Of a stretch of 64,000 nucleotides of DNA, positions 1-8,289 are shown one piece after another. The stretch is from assembly GCA_022041995.1 (NCBI GenBank), contig CP074382.1, positions 372,001-436,000 on the forward strand. The letters run 5' to 3'. Position numbers and translations under genes: made by a program. The first letter of the stretch is position 1, and every line of letters begins with the position of its first letter. This DNA is from Cupriavidus necator (GTDB lineage Bacteria > Pseudomonadota > Gammaproteobacteria > Burkholderiales > Burkholderiaceae). The notes below the pieces were generated by a model. The model was not told the DNA's origin. It saw only the letters and a program-made list of their open reading frames with translations, and did no database searches.

Positions 1-238
1 CTGTGGTGTTTCTTATGACGATGTACGAGGAAGCTTTTAGGTGGCCAGTTGCAAACTAGCCCAGAGAGGCTTGCGCCACAACATGTATTGCAAAGGCAAT
101 TGCTTTCGACAAGACGGCGATGGAAAGGGGGAACGCTTAAGTCAGAAGGCTTCTGGCTTCGCCGTTTATCCGATGTCGAACGAGCAGCATCGCCGAATAA
201 ATTTAGTGCAATGATTAGGATCGCATCAAGCTCTAACT
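1..238. other. Unassigned left flank
   Basis: No gene is supported here. A short open frame from a GTG at 41 to a TGA at 212-214 has no recognisable domain, and its frame is closed by a stop just upstream. The stretch ends where the terminal repeat of an IS4-family element begins. The nine bases 230-238 (gctctaact) match the bases beyond that element's other end (5099-5107) at only six of nine positions, so a target duplication is doubtful. Confidence 0.5.
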
Positions 239-265
239 CATTTCTTTATACAGAACGCCAACTGC

Positions 266-969
266 TCACTCCCGAAGCGCCTGTAAAATTTGAGCGGCGA
301 TCGTGACCTGCTGCAAGCCAGTCCAGATGGTTTTTACCCCCGGTTCGCCATCGCCCTTGCGGCCTAAGAAGCCGCCAAGTTGTGCAATCAAGCGCAGTAC
401 CTCATTGAGCCGTGGAGGCCGATCGGGAACGCGCTTTTTCGTCAGCAAGTAAGCGCCGCGGATTTCGTCTGGATCGAAGAACAAAGCAGCATCAAGATCC
501 GGACAGGTCCTTCCCATCCGCATCAAGTGTGCAATGCGCCAAGCCACGATCATGAACAGCGCCAGCGCACGCTCAAGACGATCGACGACAGACAGTTGCA
601 GTGCTTCGACTCGGCACCCATTCTTGAGCACGTTGAAGAAGATTTCGATCTCCCATCGCGCACGATACCAGTCAATCAAAGTAAGTAGCTGCGGCAGCTC
701 TGTTGCCTGCCGGTTGGTCAGCAACCGCCACTCTACCGGCTTCACACCTTTGGGTGCGTCGATCTCCCGGGCCATCAGGCACGTCACGCCGATCGCGCCA
801 GCCTTACCAGCCGGCAAGTCCACGCGCTGCGCACGGATCTCCTGCATTACCGGCCGTGCCTTCTGTCCCGGACGAGCGGCCAAGGTGAACTGGATCTCGC
901 CTACCACCTCCCCAGCGGCTACCGTTTGCCAGAGCTTCTCGCCGCCAGCAAGACTGCGGTCGTGTTTGG
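266..969 (-). pseudogene. IS4-family transposase, C-terminal half
   Basis: This is the C-terminal half of a Tn5/IS50-type DDE transposase. It carries the family signature Y-x2-R-x3-E-x6-K in the segment beginning YRARWEIEIFF, which supplies the catalytic Glu. Coding sequence runs from the transposon junction at 969 to the stop at 266. The N-terminal half lies at 4345-4975. Joining 4975-4351 to 969-266 gives exactly 443 codons in frame, and the joint reads DWLIRAKHDRSLAGGEKLW, matching the intact paralogue encoded at 5149-6504 (DWLLRSQHNRTLPGGGKLW). The gene is therefore dead by insertion, not by point mutation. Confidence 0.9.
964..969. repeat. Target-site duplication, left copy (gtttgg)
   Basis: The six bases gtttgg abut the TGTT end of the transposon at 970 and recur at 4345-4350 just beyond its other end. 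The family usually makes 5-bp duplications, so one of the six may match by chance. Confidence 0.85.
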
Positions 970-1148
970 TGTTACGTCGCGCTCAATTTGAGGTCCAACA
1001 GGGTGAGTTTGTCTCGCGTACGTTGAGAACGATTTCACGAACATCCCCGCGAACATCGCGAGACGCCGCGGGCATGAGATAGGCCGGTACTCCTCTGCTA
1101 TCGTGAGACGGTTACCACACCCTCCACGAACACAGAACAGCCCGGCCT

Positions 1149-1682
1149 ATGCTTCGGATCGTACATGCCTTTGTCTCGCTCGAACAGCATCTTCGCGCCA
1201 TCGTCACCACGCCTAAGTCCTATCATCCCGGCCGCTGCCCACATTGCGGTCGCACCTGCCTGTGGGCACACGGCTTCTATGCACGCAAGGCTGATCGCAG
1301 TGAGGGCGGTACCCTCAATTCCGTGCCCGTGCCACGCTATTGTTGTGCCGCTTGCCGGCGTACCTGTTCTCGCTTGCCGCTGTGCATCTGTCCGCTGCGC
1401 TGGTACGGCTGGGCGCTGCAGCAGCTCGTGTTTGCCCTGATCTTCGTCGGGATGTCGCTGCGCTTCACCGCCGCCGTGGCCGGCGTCGATCGCCGCACCG
1501 TCCGGCGCTGGTGGGGCTGGCTCCTGCGTCGCAGTGACAACTTTGCCTTTGCCCTGCGAAGCCGCTTCCCAGAACTGGGCCGCACCGCCGATACCGCCGC
1601 ATTTTGGTGCGCCTGCCTCGCCCTCATGCCGCTATGCCAAGCGATGGCCTGGCTCGACCTGGACGGCCTTGATGTCCCGTGA
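1149..1682 (+). CDS. Zinc-ribbon / helix-turn-helix transposon protein
   Basis: This 177-residue protein is the first gene of the TniA/TniB-type element. Residues about 30-75 hold CPHCGRTC and CCAACRRTC, two CxxC-type knuckles typical of a zinc ribbon. Residues about 100-130 (AAVAGVDRRTVRRWW) resemble a helix-turn-helix of transposase DNA-binding domains. It has no catalytic triad of its own. A role in DNA binding or target choice for the integrase encoded 130 bp downstream is inferred. A similar architecture is found in DUF6431-type proteins of related transposons, though I assign that from memory. The start ATG follows the end repeats by about 180 bp. Confidence 0.65.
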   Translation: MLRIVHAFVSLEQHLRAIVTTPKSYHPGRCPHCGRTCLWAHGFYARKADRSEGGTLNSVPVPRYCCAACRRTCSRLPLCICPLRWYGWALQQLVFALIFVGMSLRFTAAVAGVDRRTVRRWWGWLLRRSDNFAFALRSRFPELGRTADTAAFWCACLALMPLCQAMAWLDLDGLDVP

Positions 1683-1812
1683 TCGCATGATGGCAACACT
1701 GCGCGCGACACCCCTTCCGGCACGGTAACGGGCACCCCACACAGTCTGCCCACTGCCGCCGGCCCGATATTGGTCGTTTCATGACGTCTCGTTCAACTTC
1801 AACGTAGACTTC

Positions 1813-3135
1813 ATGAACAACATCGATCCCGTGGCCCTGTTCCGGTTGTCCGTGCTCGGTCCCATCGTGAGCCGTGAGCGGCTCGAGCGCGGCGAGCTGC
1901 AGCTGCTGCTGCGTCAGCTCGCCCTTCAGGAGTACGCCATCCCCGGCTCGCGCCGCCGCCACATCGGCGAGCGCACCCTGCAGACCTGGTACTACGCCTG
2001 GCGGCGCGAGGGTGTCGCGGGCCTGGCCAGCCGGCCCCGTGCCGACACCGGCCGCTCGAAGCTGCCCGAGGCCGTGCAGGCCGCCGTACTGGCTGCCAAA
2101 CGCGAGAACCCGCAACGCTCCATACGCCAGATCCGGCTGCTGCTCGAGTCCGCCGGGGTGGTGGCGCGCGGAACGCTCTCGCGTTGCGCCGTGCATCGCC
2201 TGCTCAAGGTTCACGGCCTCTCGCGCATCGTCGGCCCCGCCGTCGTTCCCCAGGAGAAGCGCAGCTTCGTGGCCGAGTATGCCGGCTCCATCTGGTACGG
2301 CGATGTCATGCATGGCCCAATGTTCTCGTTCGGCGGGGCACGCCGCAAGACCTATCTCGTATCGCTGTTCGATGATGCCTCGCGCCTGGTTGCGCACAGC
2401 GCATTCTGCCTGTCCGAGACGGCGTTGGAGATCGAAGGCGTTCTCAAGCAGGCACTGCTGCGCCGGGGTATCCCGCGCATGATCGTCGTCGACAACGGTT
2501 CGGCCTATCGCGCCGCAAGCCTGCAGACCATCTGCGCAGACCTGGACATTCGCCTGGTGCACTGTCAGCCGTACCAGCCCACGAGTAAGGGCAAGCTCGA
2601 ACGCTGGCACCGCACCGTGCGCGATCAGTTCCTCGCGGAGCTCGATGCCACCCACATCCGCGACCTGGCCGACCTCAACTCCCGGCTGTGGGCCTGGGTC
2701 GAGCAGGTCTATCATCGCGAGCCCCACAGCTCGCTGGGCAAGGATGTCTCGCCGCTCGCGCGCTACCAGCAGGACCTGCCGCGCATCCGCGCACTCGGCT
2801 CTCTTGCCCCGAAGCTCGATGAACTGTTCCTGCATCGCGTCGAACGCCATGTGCGCCGTGATGGCACCGTCTCGTACGATGGCCGCGTCTTCGAGGTCCC
2901 CTACGAACTCAGCGGCCAGCGGGTCGTGCTCGTCGTCGATCCCCACGCCGGCACCGTGCTCCGCGTCCAGAACAGCGCCGGCCAACCGCTGGGCGCCGCC
3001 ACCCCGCTCGATGCCGTCGCCAACAGCCGACGACGACGCAGCAAGCCGCCAATTGAACCCACGACCGCTGCCCCTGTGCCCGGCCCCAACCTCATCGAAC
3101 TCACCCATCAACATCACTACCGCCAGGAGGGTTGA
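1813..3135 (+). CDS. TniA/TnsB-like DDE integrase-transposase
   Basis: This 440-residue protein is the strand-transfer enzyme of the element. An N-terminal HTH region (to about residue 120) precedes an rve retroviral-integrase core. The core has Asp in YGDVMHGP, Asp in VVDNGSAY and Glu in GKLERWHR; 35 residues separate the last two, the classic D,D(35)E spacing. The C-terminal part is a beta-rich Mu-type domain. Its stop is three bases before the ATG of the ATPase gene, with AGGAGG inside the gene end serving as the ribosome site, so the two are translated as a unit. All catalytic residues are present and the frame is intact, so it could be active. Confidence 0.88.
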   Translation: MNNIDPVALFRLSVLGPIVSRERLERGELQLLLRQLALQEYAIPGSRRRHIGERTLQTWYYAWRREGVAGLASRPRADTGRSKLPEAVQAAVLAAKRENPQRSIRQIRLLLESAGVVARGTLSRCAVHRLLKVHGLSRIVGPAVVPQEKRSFVAEYAGSIWYGDVMHGPMFSFGGARRKTYLVSLFDDASRLVAHSAFCLSETALEIEGVLKQALLRRGIPRMIVVDNGSAYRAASLQTICADLDIRLVHCQPYQPTSKGKLERWHRTVRDQFLAELDATHIRDLADLNSRLWAWVEQVYHREPHSSLGKDVSPLARYQQDLPRIRALGSLAPKLDELFLHRVERHVRRDGTVSYDGRVFEVPYELSGQRVVLVVDPHAGTVLRVQNSAGQPLGAATPLDAVANSRRRRSKPPIEPTTAAPVPGPNLIELTHQHHYRQEG

Positions 3136-3138
3136 CCT

Positions 3139-3933
3139 ATGTACCGTCAACACTTCGGCCTGCGCTGCGCCCCGCTGGACACCGACTGTATCGAACTGTG
3201 GGACGACGGCGCGCTCGCCAGTCTGTCCGAACGCTTCCAGTGGCTGCTCGACAGCCCTGGCATCGGCCTCTTGACCGGTGAGCCCGGCGTAGGCAAGACC
3301 GCCGTACTACGCCATCTCACGCGCAACCTCAACCCGCATCGCTACCAGACCATCTACCTGGCCGAGACCGAGTTCGGCCGCGTTGACCTGTACCGGTCAC
3401 TGGCCCGCTCGCTCGGGCTCGAACCCAGCCATCGCCGCGCCGATCTCTGGCGCGACATCAAGGCGCGCATCACCGAACTTGCTAATGGCAAACAGGTTCT
3501 GCCCCTATGGATAATCGATGAGGCGCAGAACCTGCCTCCCGAGTTTTTCCGCGACTTCCCCTCATTCCTGAACTTCGCCTTCGACGCCCGTCATCTCATC
3601 ACCGTCTGGCTCGTTGGCCACCCGGAGCTGGCCTCAATGCTTGAACGCAACGTCTACGCCGCACTTTACAGCCGCATCCAGACCCGCGCGCAACTTCAAC
3701 CCGTCACCGAGCATGCCCGCTTCGCCCAGCTCATCTCGCACGCACTCAAGACCGCCGGCTGCAACCACACGCTGCTCTCAGAGACCGGGCTCGAGCTGTT
3801 GCGCCATGCCTCGCGTGGCTTGCCCCGCAACGCCGGACGCATCCTGCGCACCGCCATGCAGCTGGCCGTGCCCAAGGGGCTGAACCATCTGCCTGACGAA
3901 CTGCTGCAGCAGGCCATCGGGGAAATGCGATGA
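3139..3933 (+). CDS. TniB/TnsC-like AAA+ ATPase
   Basis: This 264-residue protein has a Walker A motif (TGEPGVGKTAVL, about residue 50) and a Walker B motif (LWIIDEAQNL, about residue 125), in the ExeA/TniB arrangement. In Tn7 and Tn5053 relatives such ATPases select target DNA and activate the integrase. Here it follows the integrase gene by 3 bp and overlaps the next small gene by 4 bp (ATGA), so the three form one operon. The frame is complete and no motif is missing. Confidence 0.88.
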   Translation: MYRQHFGLRCAPLDTDCIELWDDGALASLSERFQWLLDSPGIGLLTGEPGVGKTAVLRHLTRNLNPHRYQTIYLAETEFGRVDLYRSLARSLGLEPSHRRADLWRDIKARITELANGKQVLPLWIIDEAQNLPPEFFRDFPSFLNFAFDARHLITVWLVGHPELASMLERNVYAALYSRIQTRAQLQPVTEHARFAQLISHALKTAGCNHTLLSETGLELLRHASRGLPRNAGRILRTAMQLAVPKGLNHLPDELLQQAIGEMR

Positions 3934-4160
3934 GAACCCCGCACGCCTCAATCCGCGAATCCATCATGTACATGTTCACTCGCAGCACCGGCGCTGCCGA
4001 TCCGAAACTCTCCGACGAAACCGCCTTCGTCATCCAGCTTATCCTCGACGACCTATGGCTGTGGTTCAACACCGTCTATGGCGAACAGGCCCGTCGCTAC
4101 CGCCCGCCGCCCGATCTCCAAGAGCCCGACGGCGGCGATCTGCCTGACGATCCATTCTGA
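3930..4160 (+). CDS. Small transposon-encoded protein of unknown function
   Basis: This 76-residue acidic protein has its start overlapping the ATPase stop in ATGA, which implies translational coupling. No domain is recognised. The C-terminus (PDLQEPDGGDLPDDPF) is rich in Asp and Pro. Its constant position after the ATPase suggests a transposition accessory factor, comparable in place (not in sequence) to TniQ, but it is far too short to be TniQ. From its stop to the element end at 4344 there is only subterminal repeat DNA. Confidence 0.6.
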   Translation: MRTPHASIRESIMYMFTRSTGAADPKLSDETAFVIQLILDDLWLWFNTVYGEQARRYRPPPDLQEPDGGDLPDDPF

Positions 4161-4344
4161 ACATCGGCCCCGGCTTCCACCGGGGCCGCTTCGCTTGGGC
4201 CGCACCGATACCGGCTTCCAGGCGATCCAACATGTCTCGCGCTCTACGGCAGTGAATCTCTTGTGCAAAAAGCGCGAGACATCCGCCCCTGTCTCATGCC
4301 AAATATCTCGCGACGCCAACTCTCATTCAGCCCGCAACGGAACA

Positions 4345-4975
4345 GTTTGGCACGAATCAGCCAATCCGCCGGTGTGCCAAGTTCGTGAGCGCATCGCATC
4401 AAGGCCAGGATATCGGCCTCCCGGTCCGCCACATACACCAGACGAGTATGTGGCAAGTGCGGTGCAATTTCCGCGATCCGCTCGTAACCTTCTATCCAGC
4501 GCAGACTTTCCTTCGGCCCCGCCCTTCGTCCCGCTTCATCTCGCTCGGACCGAGCCCACATCCAGGCATCGAGCACACCCAGCGGCTCGCGATTGGGCGT
4601 CACCGCATACGTCGGATGCAAGTAGATCCCCCGCCGCGCCTCATAGTTCAGCTCGCCCAGGCCTTCTATTTCCTGACCGTTGAAATCCAACTCTGTAGAG
4701 TCCTGCAGGCACAGCACCACTTCGTGCTCGCCCATGCGCTGCTGCGTGCGCTGCCAGTGGGGCTCCAGAATCCCGCGCCACTCGATCTCCTCATTCTCGA
4801 GAAATCGATAAGCGCCCATGGTCTCAGCCCAGCCATTGCACGCGCCAGGAATGCTCGCTGTCGGGTTCGCAGCAAATCGCGTCACCAGCGCCTTCGCACG
4901 TTCATTGCGTCTCGCATCCCCCAAGTCCAGTCCCTCCAACTCTTCATGGCCCCAACCCGCTGACTTTGCCTTCAT
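4345..4975 (-). pseudogene. IS4-family transposase, N-terminal half
   Basis: This is the N-terminal 208 residues of the transposase whose C-terminal half is at 266-969. It contains the Tn5-type DNA-binding segment (LGDARRNERAKALVTRF, PTASIPGACNGWAET) and the first catalytic Asp region (CLQDSTELDFNG). Coding sequence stops matching the family at 4345-4350, the right copy of the gtttgg duplication; reading on enters transposon DNA and gives a meaningless tail to 4244. The start ATG is at 4973-4975. Confidence 0.9.
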
Positions 4976-5130
4976 GCGTCCACTGAAAACGCGCTAGTAA
5001 ACGCCTTTGCGACGCAGTTAACAAGCCCCTCTGCTATGTCATTGAACGTAAACGGTTTTTTCAAGCCGCAGGCCGGCCGCGTTTTGTATAAGGGCATGGC
5101 CCTGAGTCCGCCCGGCGAGAGGACTAACCG

Positions 5131-6610
5131 CATTTGATTACACACATCTCAGTCGTCAAGTTCACGGGCATACCGGAGACCGGCGGCGAAATCCACCACT
5201 CGCTGCAGGCCTTGCCAGATGGTCTTGACTCCGGGTTCGCCGTCGCCTTTGCGCGCCAGGAAGCCGCCGAGCATAGCGACCAAGCGCACGACCTCATTCA
5301 GACGCGGTGACGTCTTCGGCGGCTTCTTCTTGTTGAGAATGAATGCCGCGCGCCATTCATCGCGCTCGAACAACAGCCCTGCATCCAGGTCCGGGCAAGT
5401 TCGGCCCAGTCGCATCAACCGAGCGATGCGCCATGCCACCACCATGAACAGCGCCAAGGCACGCTCAAGCCGTGCCATCGATGCGAGTTGCAATGCCTCG
5501 ACCCGACAGCCGTTCTTGAGCACATGAAAGAACAATTCCACCTCCCAACGCGCGCGGTACCAGTCAATAAGCTGCGCCGCTGCGTCAAGGTCGTCCACCT
5601 CGCGATTACTCAGCAGTCGCCATTCAATCGGCTTGACGCCGGCCGGCGGGTCGACCTCCGGGGCGACGATACAAGTGGCACTCACCACGCCGCCTGCAGC
5701 ATCAGGCAACGCAACACGTTGCGCCCACACCTGCTGCCGTACCGCGCGCGCTGGCTGAGCCTGACGGGCTGCCAGCGTAAAGTGAATCCTGCCCACTGGC
5801 TTGCCCGCAGTTACTTGGTCCCACAGCTTGCCGCCGCCAGGCAAGGTGCGATTGTGCTGCGAGCGCAGTAGCCAATCCGCCGGGTGGCCCAACTCCTTTG
5901 CCTTGACCATCAGCGCCATGATGTCCGACTCTCGGTCAGCCACATAGACGAGTCGCGTGGCAGGCAGTGCGGCCGCCTGTTCGGCGACCCGCTCATATCC
6001 TTCAGTCCAGCGGGTGCTTTCCTTGATGCCGGGGCGCACGCCATCCGCACCCTTGGGCTCGCGCGCCCACATGTAGGCGTCGAGCACGCCCAGCGGTTCG
6101 CGCGCTGGCGTTACCGCGTAAGTCGGGTGCAGATATAGCCCGCGTTGCGCCTCATACGACAGCGGTCCCAGGCCTGCGATGGCCTGGCCGTTAAAGTCCA
6201 GCTCCGTGGTGTCTTGGATGCATAGCACCACTTCGCAAGCTCGCATCCGCTCGGCTGAGCTCTGCCAATGGGGCGCCAGAATATCGCGCCAGTCCAATTC
6301 ATCCTGAGCCAGGAAGCGGTACGCAGCAGCCGTTTCCGCCCAGCCGCCGCACGCACTCGGTATGCTTGCCGTCGGCTTCTCTGCGAGTCGCTCCGCTAGC
6401 AGCACCGCCCGCTTATTCAGGCGCTGGTCGCCCAAGTCAATGTCCTTGAATTCTGCCGCTGCCCAACTCGTTGCCTCTCGCTGCATGTGCCGTCCAAAAT
6501 GCAAGAGTGAACGACAATCCGAAAGAGTTTACAACCCCACCCGCTATGTCATTGACCGTAAACGACTTTCTGCGGCGCACCAGCCGCCAGGAGTTGTGTG
6601 TAATGAGGTG
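5131..6610 (-). mobile_element. Intact IS4-family (IS50-like) element, 1480 bp
   Basis: The ends share CA-n4-ATTACACACA followed by CTC two bases later, inverted at 5131 and 6610. A 9-bp target duplication, gactaaccg, is at 5122-5130 and 6611-6619, the length known for IS50-group elements. The single transposase gene is intact, so the copy may be mobile. It sits 32 bp outside the end of the older, broken relative at 239-5098. Confidence 0.9.
5149..6504 (-). CDS. IS4-family transposase (Tn5-like)
   Basis: This 451-residue DDE transposase has the N-terminal Tnp DNA-binding motif (DIDLGDQRLNKRA, PTASIPSACGGWAET) at about 20-60, the first catalytic Asp in IQDTTELDFNG, and the Y-x2-R-x3-E-x6-K signature in YRARWEVELFFHVLK at about 340. 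Length and motifs are complete. The stop lies 18 bp from the element's left end. It resembles, but clearly differs from, the split transposase of the neighbouring element, so the two are related families and not duplicates. Confidence 0.92.
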   Translation of the reverse strand: MHFGRHMQREATSWAAAEFKDIDLGDQRLNKRAVLLAERLAEKPTASIPSACGGWAETAAAYRFLAQDELDWRDILAPHWQSSAERMRACEVVLCIQDTTELDFNGQAIAGLGPLSYEAQRGLYLHPTYAVTPAREPLGVLDAYMWAREPKGADGVRPGIKESTRWTEGYERVAEQAAALPATRLVYVADRESDIMALMVKAKELGHPADWLLRSQHNRTLPGGGKLWDQVTAGKPVGRIHFTLAARQAQPARAVRQQVWAQRVALPDAAGGVVSATCIVAPEVDPPAGVKPIEWRLLSNREVDDLDAAAQLIDWYRARWEVELFFHVLKNGCRVEALQLASMARLERALALFMVVAWRIARLMRLGRTCPDLDAGLLFERDEWRAAFILNKKKPPKTSPRLNEVVRLVAMLGGFLARKGDGEPGVKTIWQGLQRVVDFAAGLRYARELDD

Positions 6611-6619
6611 GACTAACCG

Positions 6620-6756
6620 GTCGGGAGGCAGAGGCACGAATTTCCGGCCATCGCCCTTTCGACGTCGGATGCTTATACCAATGAGGTACCTGGGCTTGAT
6701 TGCTGAACTTCGCGGCGCTTCGGGCGTGAGCAGCACGCGTTCAGTATAAAGAAATG
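6620..6756 (+). repeat. Solo end of another IS50-like element
   Basis: Read inward from 6756 the sequence begins CATTTCTTTATACTGAACGC and continues with CTGCTCACGCCCGAAGCGCC. It matches the left end of the element at 239 for about 45 bases, including the last codons of its transposase. It is therefore a leftover end of a further copy in the opposite orientation. Its other half is not in this position, and it abuts the stop codon of the radical-SAM gene. Confidence 0.7.
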
Positions 6757-6758
6757 TG

Positions 6759-7658
6759 TCATTGCACGGCGATTTTCCAGAAATGGTGGGCAGCGGCTGC
6801 GCTGACGTTTTTTGGCTCGGCAAATTCACACATCCTACAAAGTAAGAAACCATCCATTCCTTGCATGCGATCTTGGATGTCCCTGAAAACTGGCCCTTCG
6901 AAGAGATCATTATATTCGTCGTGCAGGAGGTTCCCCAAAACATGACGGCGCTCAAAATCCATGCAGCAGAGAGTCACATCGCCGTTCGGAAGAAGAACAT
7001 TCCGATACTGTCGTTCTTCGGCACATGCAAGTGCTCCGACGACGGATTTTCGCGGTTCGACGATCTTAGGATCGACGCTTCCACCTCTGCTGCTCAGCGG
7101 CAGCGTATGGTATAGCGCTGCTGCAGGAATTATCCCGGCGATATCGGGATGGAGCTCCCCCAACACTACGAATCGAATCGAAGGAATATCTGAGTTGACT
7201 AGTTGGCGGATCAAGTCGAGATATTTTCCACTAACAAGGCGGCTATTCATGTATACGCCGTCGTCGAAAACATGAACCACAAATGCTCTAAAGCGCAGTG
7301 CCCGCAATCGTCCTAGATCGCACCTGCTCATTCCTACGAGTGTCGTGAAAATCCGAACTCCATGGCCGCGCATGTAAGCATGCTCGACCATTTCAGTGCA
7401 ATCTGGATTGAGCCACGGCTCCGAGTAGCCGGCAAAACTGATGTCAACGGCTGTCGGTACGCGCGCGACACATTGCTTGAAATCTTCAAGACATAGATGC
7501 TTCATATGAGAGACTGCTCTTTGCCTGCTGATAAATTTGTCCTGCGGGCAATATGAACATCTGACGATGCAGTCCGTCGTGGTGGTTATTTCCAGGACCC
7601 TACCCCCAGGGATAATCGAGCGTAAATCCTGAAAGCCTATCGTGTTTGTTTCGGCCAT
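6759..7658 (-). CDS. Radical SAM / SPASM-like protein
   Basis: This protein of about 299 residues has the radical-SAM cluster motif CIVRCSYC (Cx3Cx2C) near residue 30. Its C-terminal half is Cys-rich (LACAEERQ, VTLCCMDFE, LLCRMCEF), like SPASM or twitch domains that bind auxiliary Fe-S clusters. The ATG at 7656-7658 was chosen because GGGAG lies about 8 bases upstream; an upstream TTG is possible. The stop lies 2 bp from an IS end, so the native C-terminus may be lost. SPASM enzymes modify peptides or activate partner enzymes, but no precursor peptide is visible nearby. An aminotransferase and a ThDP enzyme, both broken, lie 6 kb away and could once have belonged with it. Confidence 0.75.
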   Translation of the reverse strand: MAETNTIGFQDLRSIIPGGRVLEITTTTDCIVRCSYCPQDKFISRQRAVSHMKHLCLEDFKQCVARVPTAVDISFAGYSEPWLNPDCTEMVEHAYMRGHGVRIFTTLVGMSRCDLGRLRALRFRAFVVHVFDDGVYMNSRLVSGKYLDLIRQLVNSDIPSIRFVVLGELHPDIAGIIPAAALYHTLPLSSRGGSVDPKIVEPRKSVVGALACAEERQYRNVLLPNGDVTLCCMDFERRHVLGNLLHDEYNDLFEGPVFRDIQDRMQGMDGFLLCRMCEFAEPKNVSAAAAHHFWKIAVQ

Positions 7659-7781
7659 ATCTGTATCTCCCAACTATGCGGAACGAAGGTATCCCTGACG
7701 CGGGGCGTCGCATGTATCCTTGATGACGGTTTGCTTAGGGGAGCTAGTATTCGATGACGATGTTCTTCAATGATCGGTACA

Positions 7782-8072
7782 CTACCTGTCACCGCGAACA
7801 TCCGCCGTGACGGAAATCACTGAAGGCAGTTGCCTTGACGCAAGTTGCGTGCCGTTAAGGAAGATCCGCCAACACAAACTCATGCAGATTTCCCACGATC
7901 GAAGGCCGGGAATACTCGCTGTATGCGCCGCTGCAAGTGGCTTGAGCAATCCCTTGGCGAGCAATCCCGCGGCCGAATCAGCAAGATCGAGACTTCCAAG
8001 TTCCTCCTCCCATATTCCCGAAAACTCGTTGCCCATTGCTGGTCGAAACTCCGTAAGTTCGCCCCGCGTCAA
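7782..8072 (-). pseudogene. Tn5-type transposase N-terminal remnant
   Basis: Part of this frame (IWEEELGSLDLAD and HTASIPG) resembles the DNA-binding N-terminus of the IS4-family transposases at 4345-4975 and 5149-6504. The match is degraded and nothing downstream fits the family, so it is a decayed fragment. The surrounding 7674-7781 and 8073-8285 hold no recognisable gene. Confidence 0.5.
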
Positions 8073-8289
8073 ATATATTTCACCGGATGAGAGAGCGGTT
8101 GACCGAACCTGAGAATAGATTGTCCTGACGCGCTTGGGTGACTCGAGCGCAACGCTTCATTGCCCAGGGTAGCGCTCGGACCCGACAGGGCACGATCGTG
8201 CAAGCCGCCTGTCAAGTGTCATTCGACTGGATTCTTTGATGTTTGGTTTGGGTCGGATTTGAGACGAAACTGTTGGGCTCAAGACATAG

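Larger units (their letters stand above)
970..4344. mobile_element. Compact TniA/TniB-type (Tn552/Tn7-like) transposon, 3375 bp
   Basis: The element is bounded by TGTT...AACA inverted ends: TGTTACGTCGCG on the left and TGTTCCGTTGCG read inward on the right. It is flanked by gtttgg duplications at 964-969 and 4345-4350. The subterminal DNA on both sides carries several tctcgcg/cgcgaga copies, as expected for multiple transposase-binding sites. It holds four genes on the plus strand: a zinc-ribbon/HTH protein, a D,D(35)E integrase, an AAA+ ATPase and a 76-residue protein. No resolvase or cargo gene is present. Integrase plus ATPase pairs are the core machinery of Tn552, Tn5053/Tn402 and Tn7 elements. 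Confidence 0.9.
239..5098 (-). mobile_element. IS4-family (IS50-like) element, interrupted by a transposon
   Basis: The ends are imperfect inverted repeats: the left begins CATTTCTTTATACAGAACGC and the right, read inward from 5098, begins CATGCCCTTATACAAAACGC. The transposase gene inside runs on the minus strand and is cut in two by the element at 970-4344. Without that insertion the IS would be roughly 1.5 kb, the usual size for the family. No clean 9-bp target duplication was found, which suggests an old insertion or later rearrangement of one flank. Confidence 0.75.

Noticed and set aside
1624..3153. A 509-codon open frame antisense to the integrase gene
   Set aside because: Its composition is typical of antisense shadows in GC-rich genes and the opposite strand has a complete D,D(35)E integrase.
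206..6765. The word gtgcaatga next to both IS50-like ends as a target duplication
   Set aside because: It lies at different distances from the two ends and the remaining flank bases do not match; a chance 9-mer is more likely.
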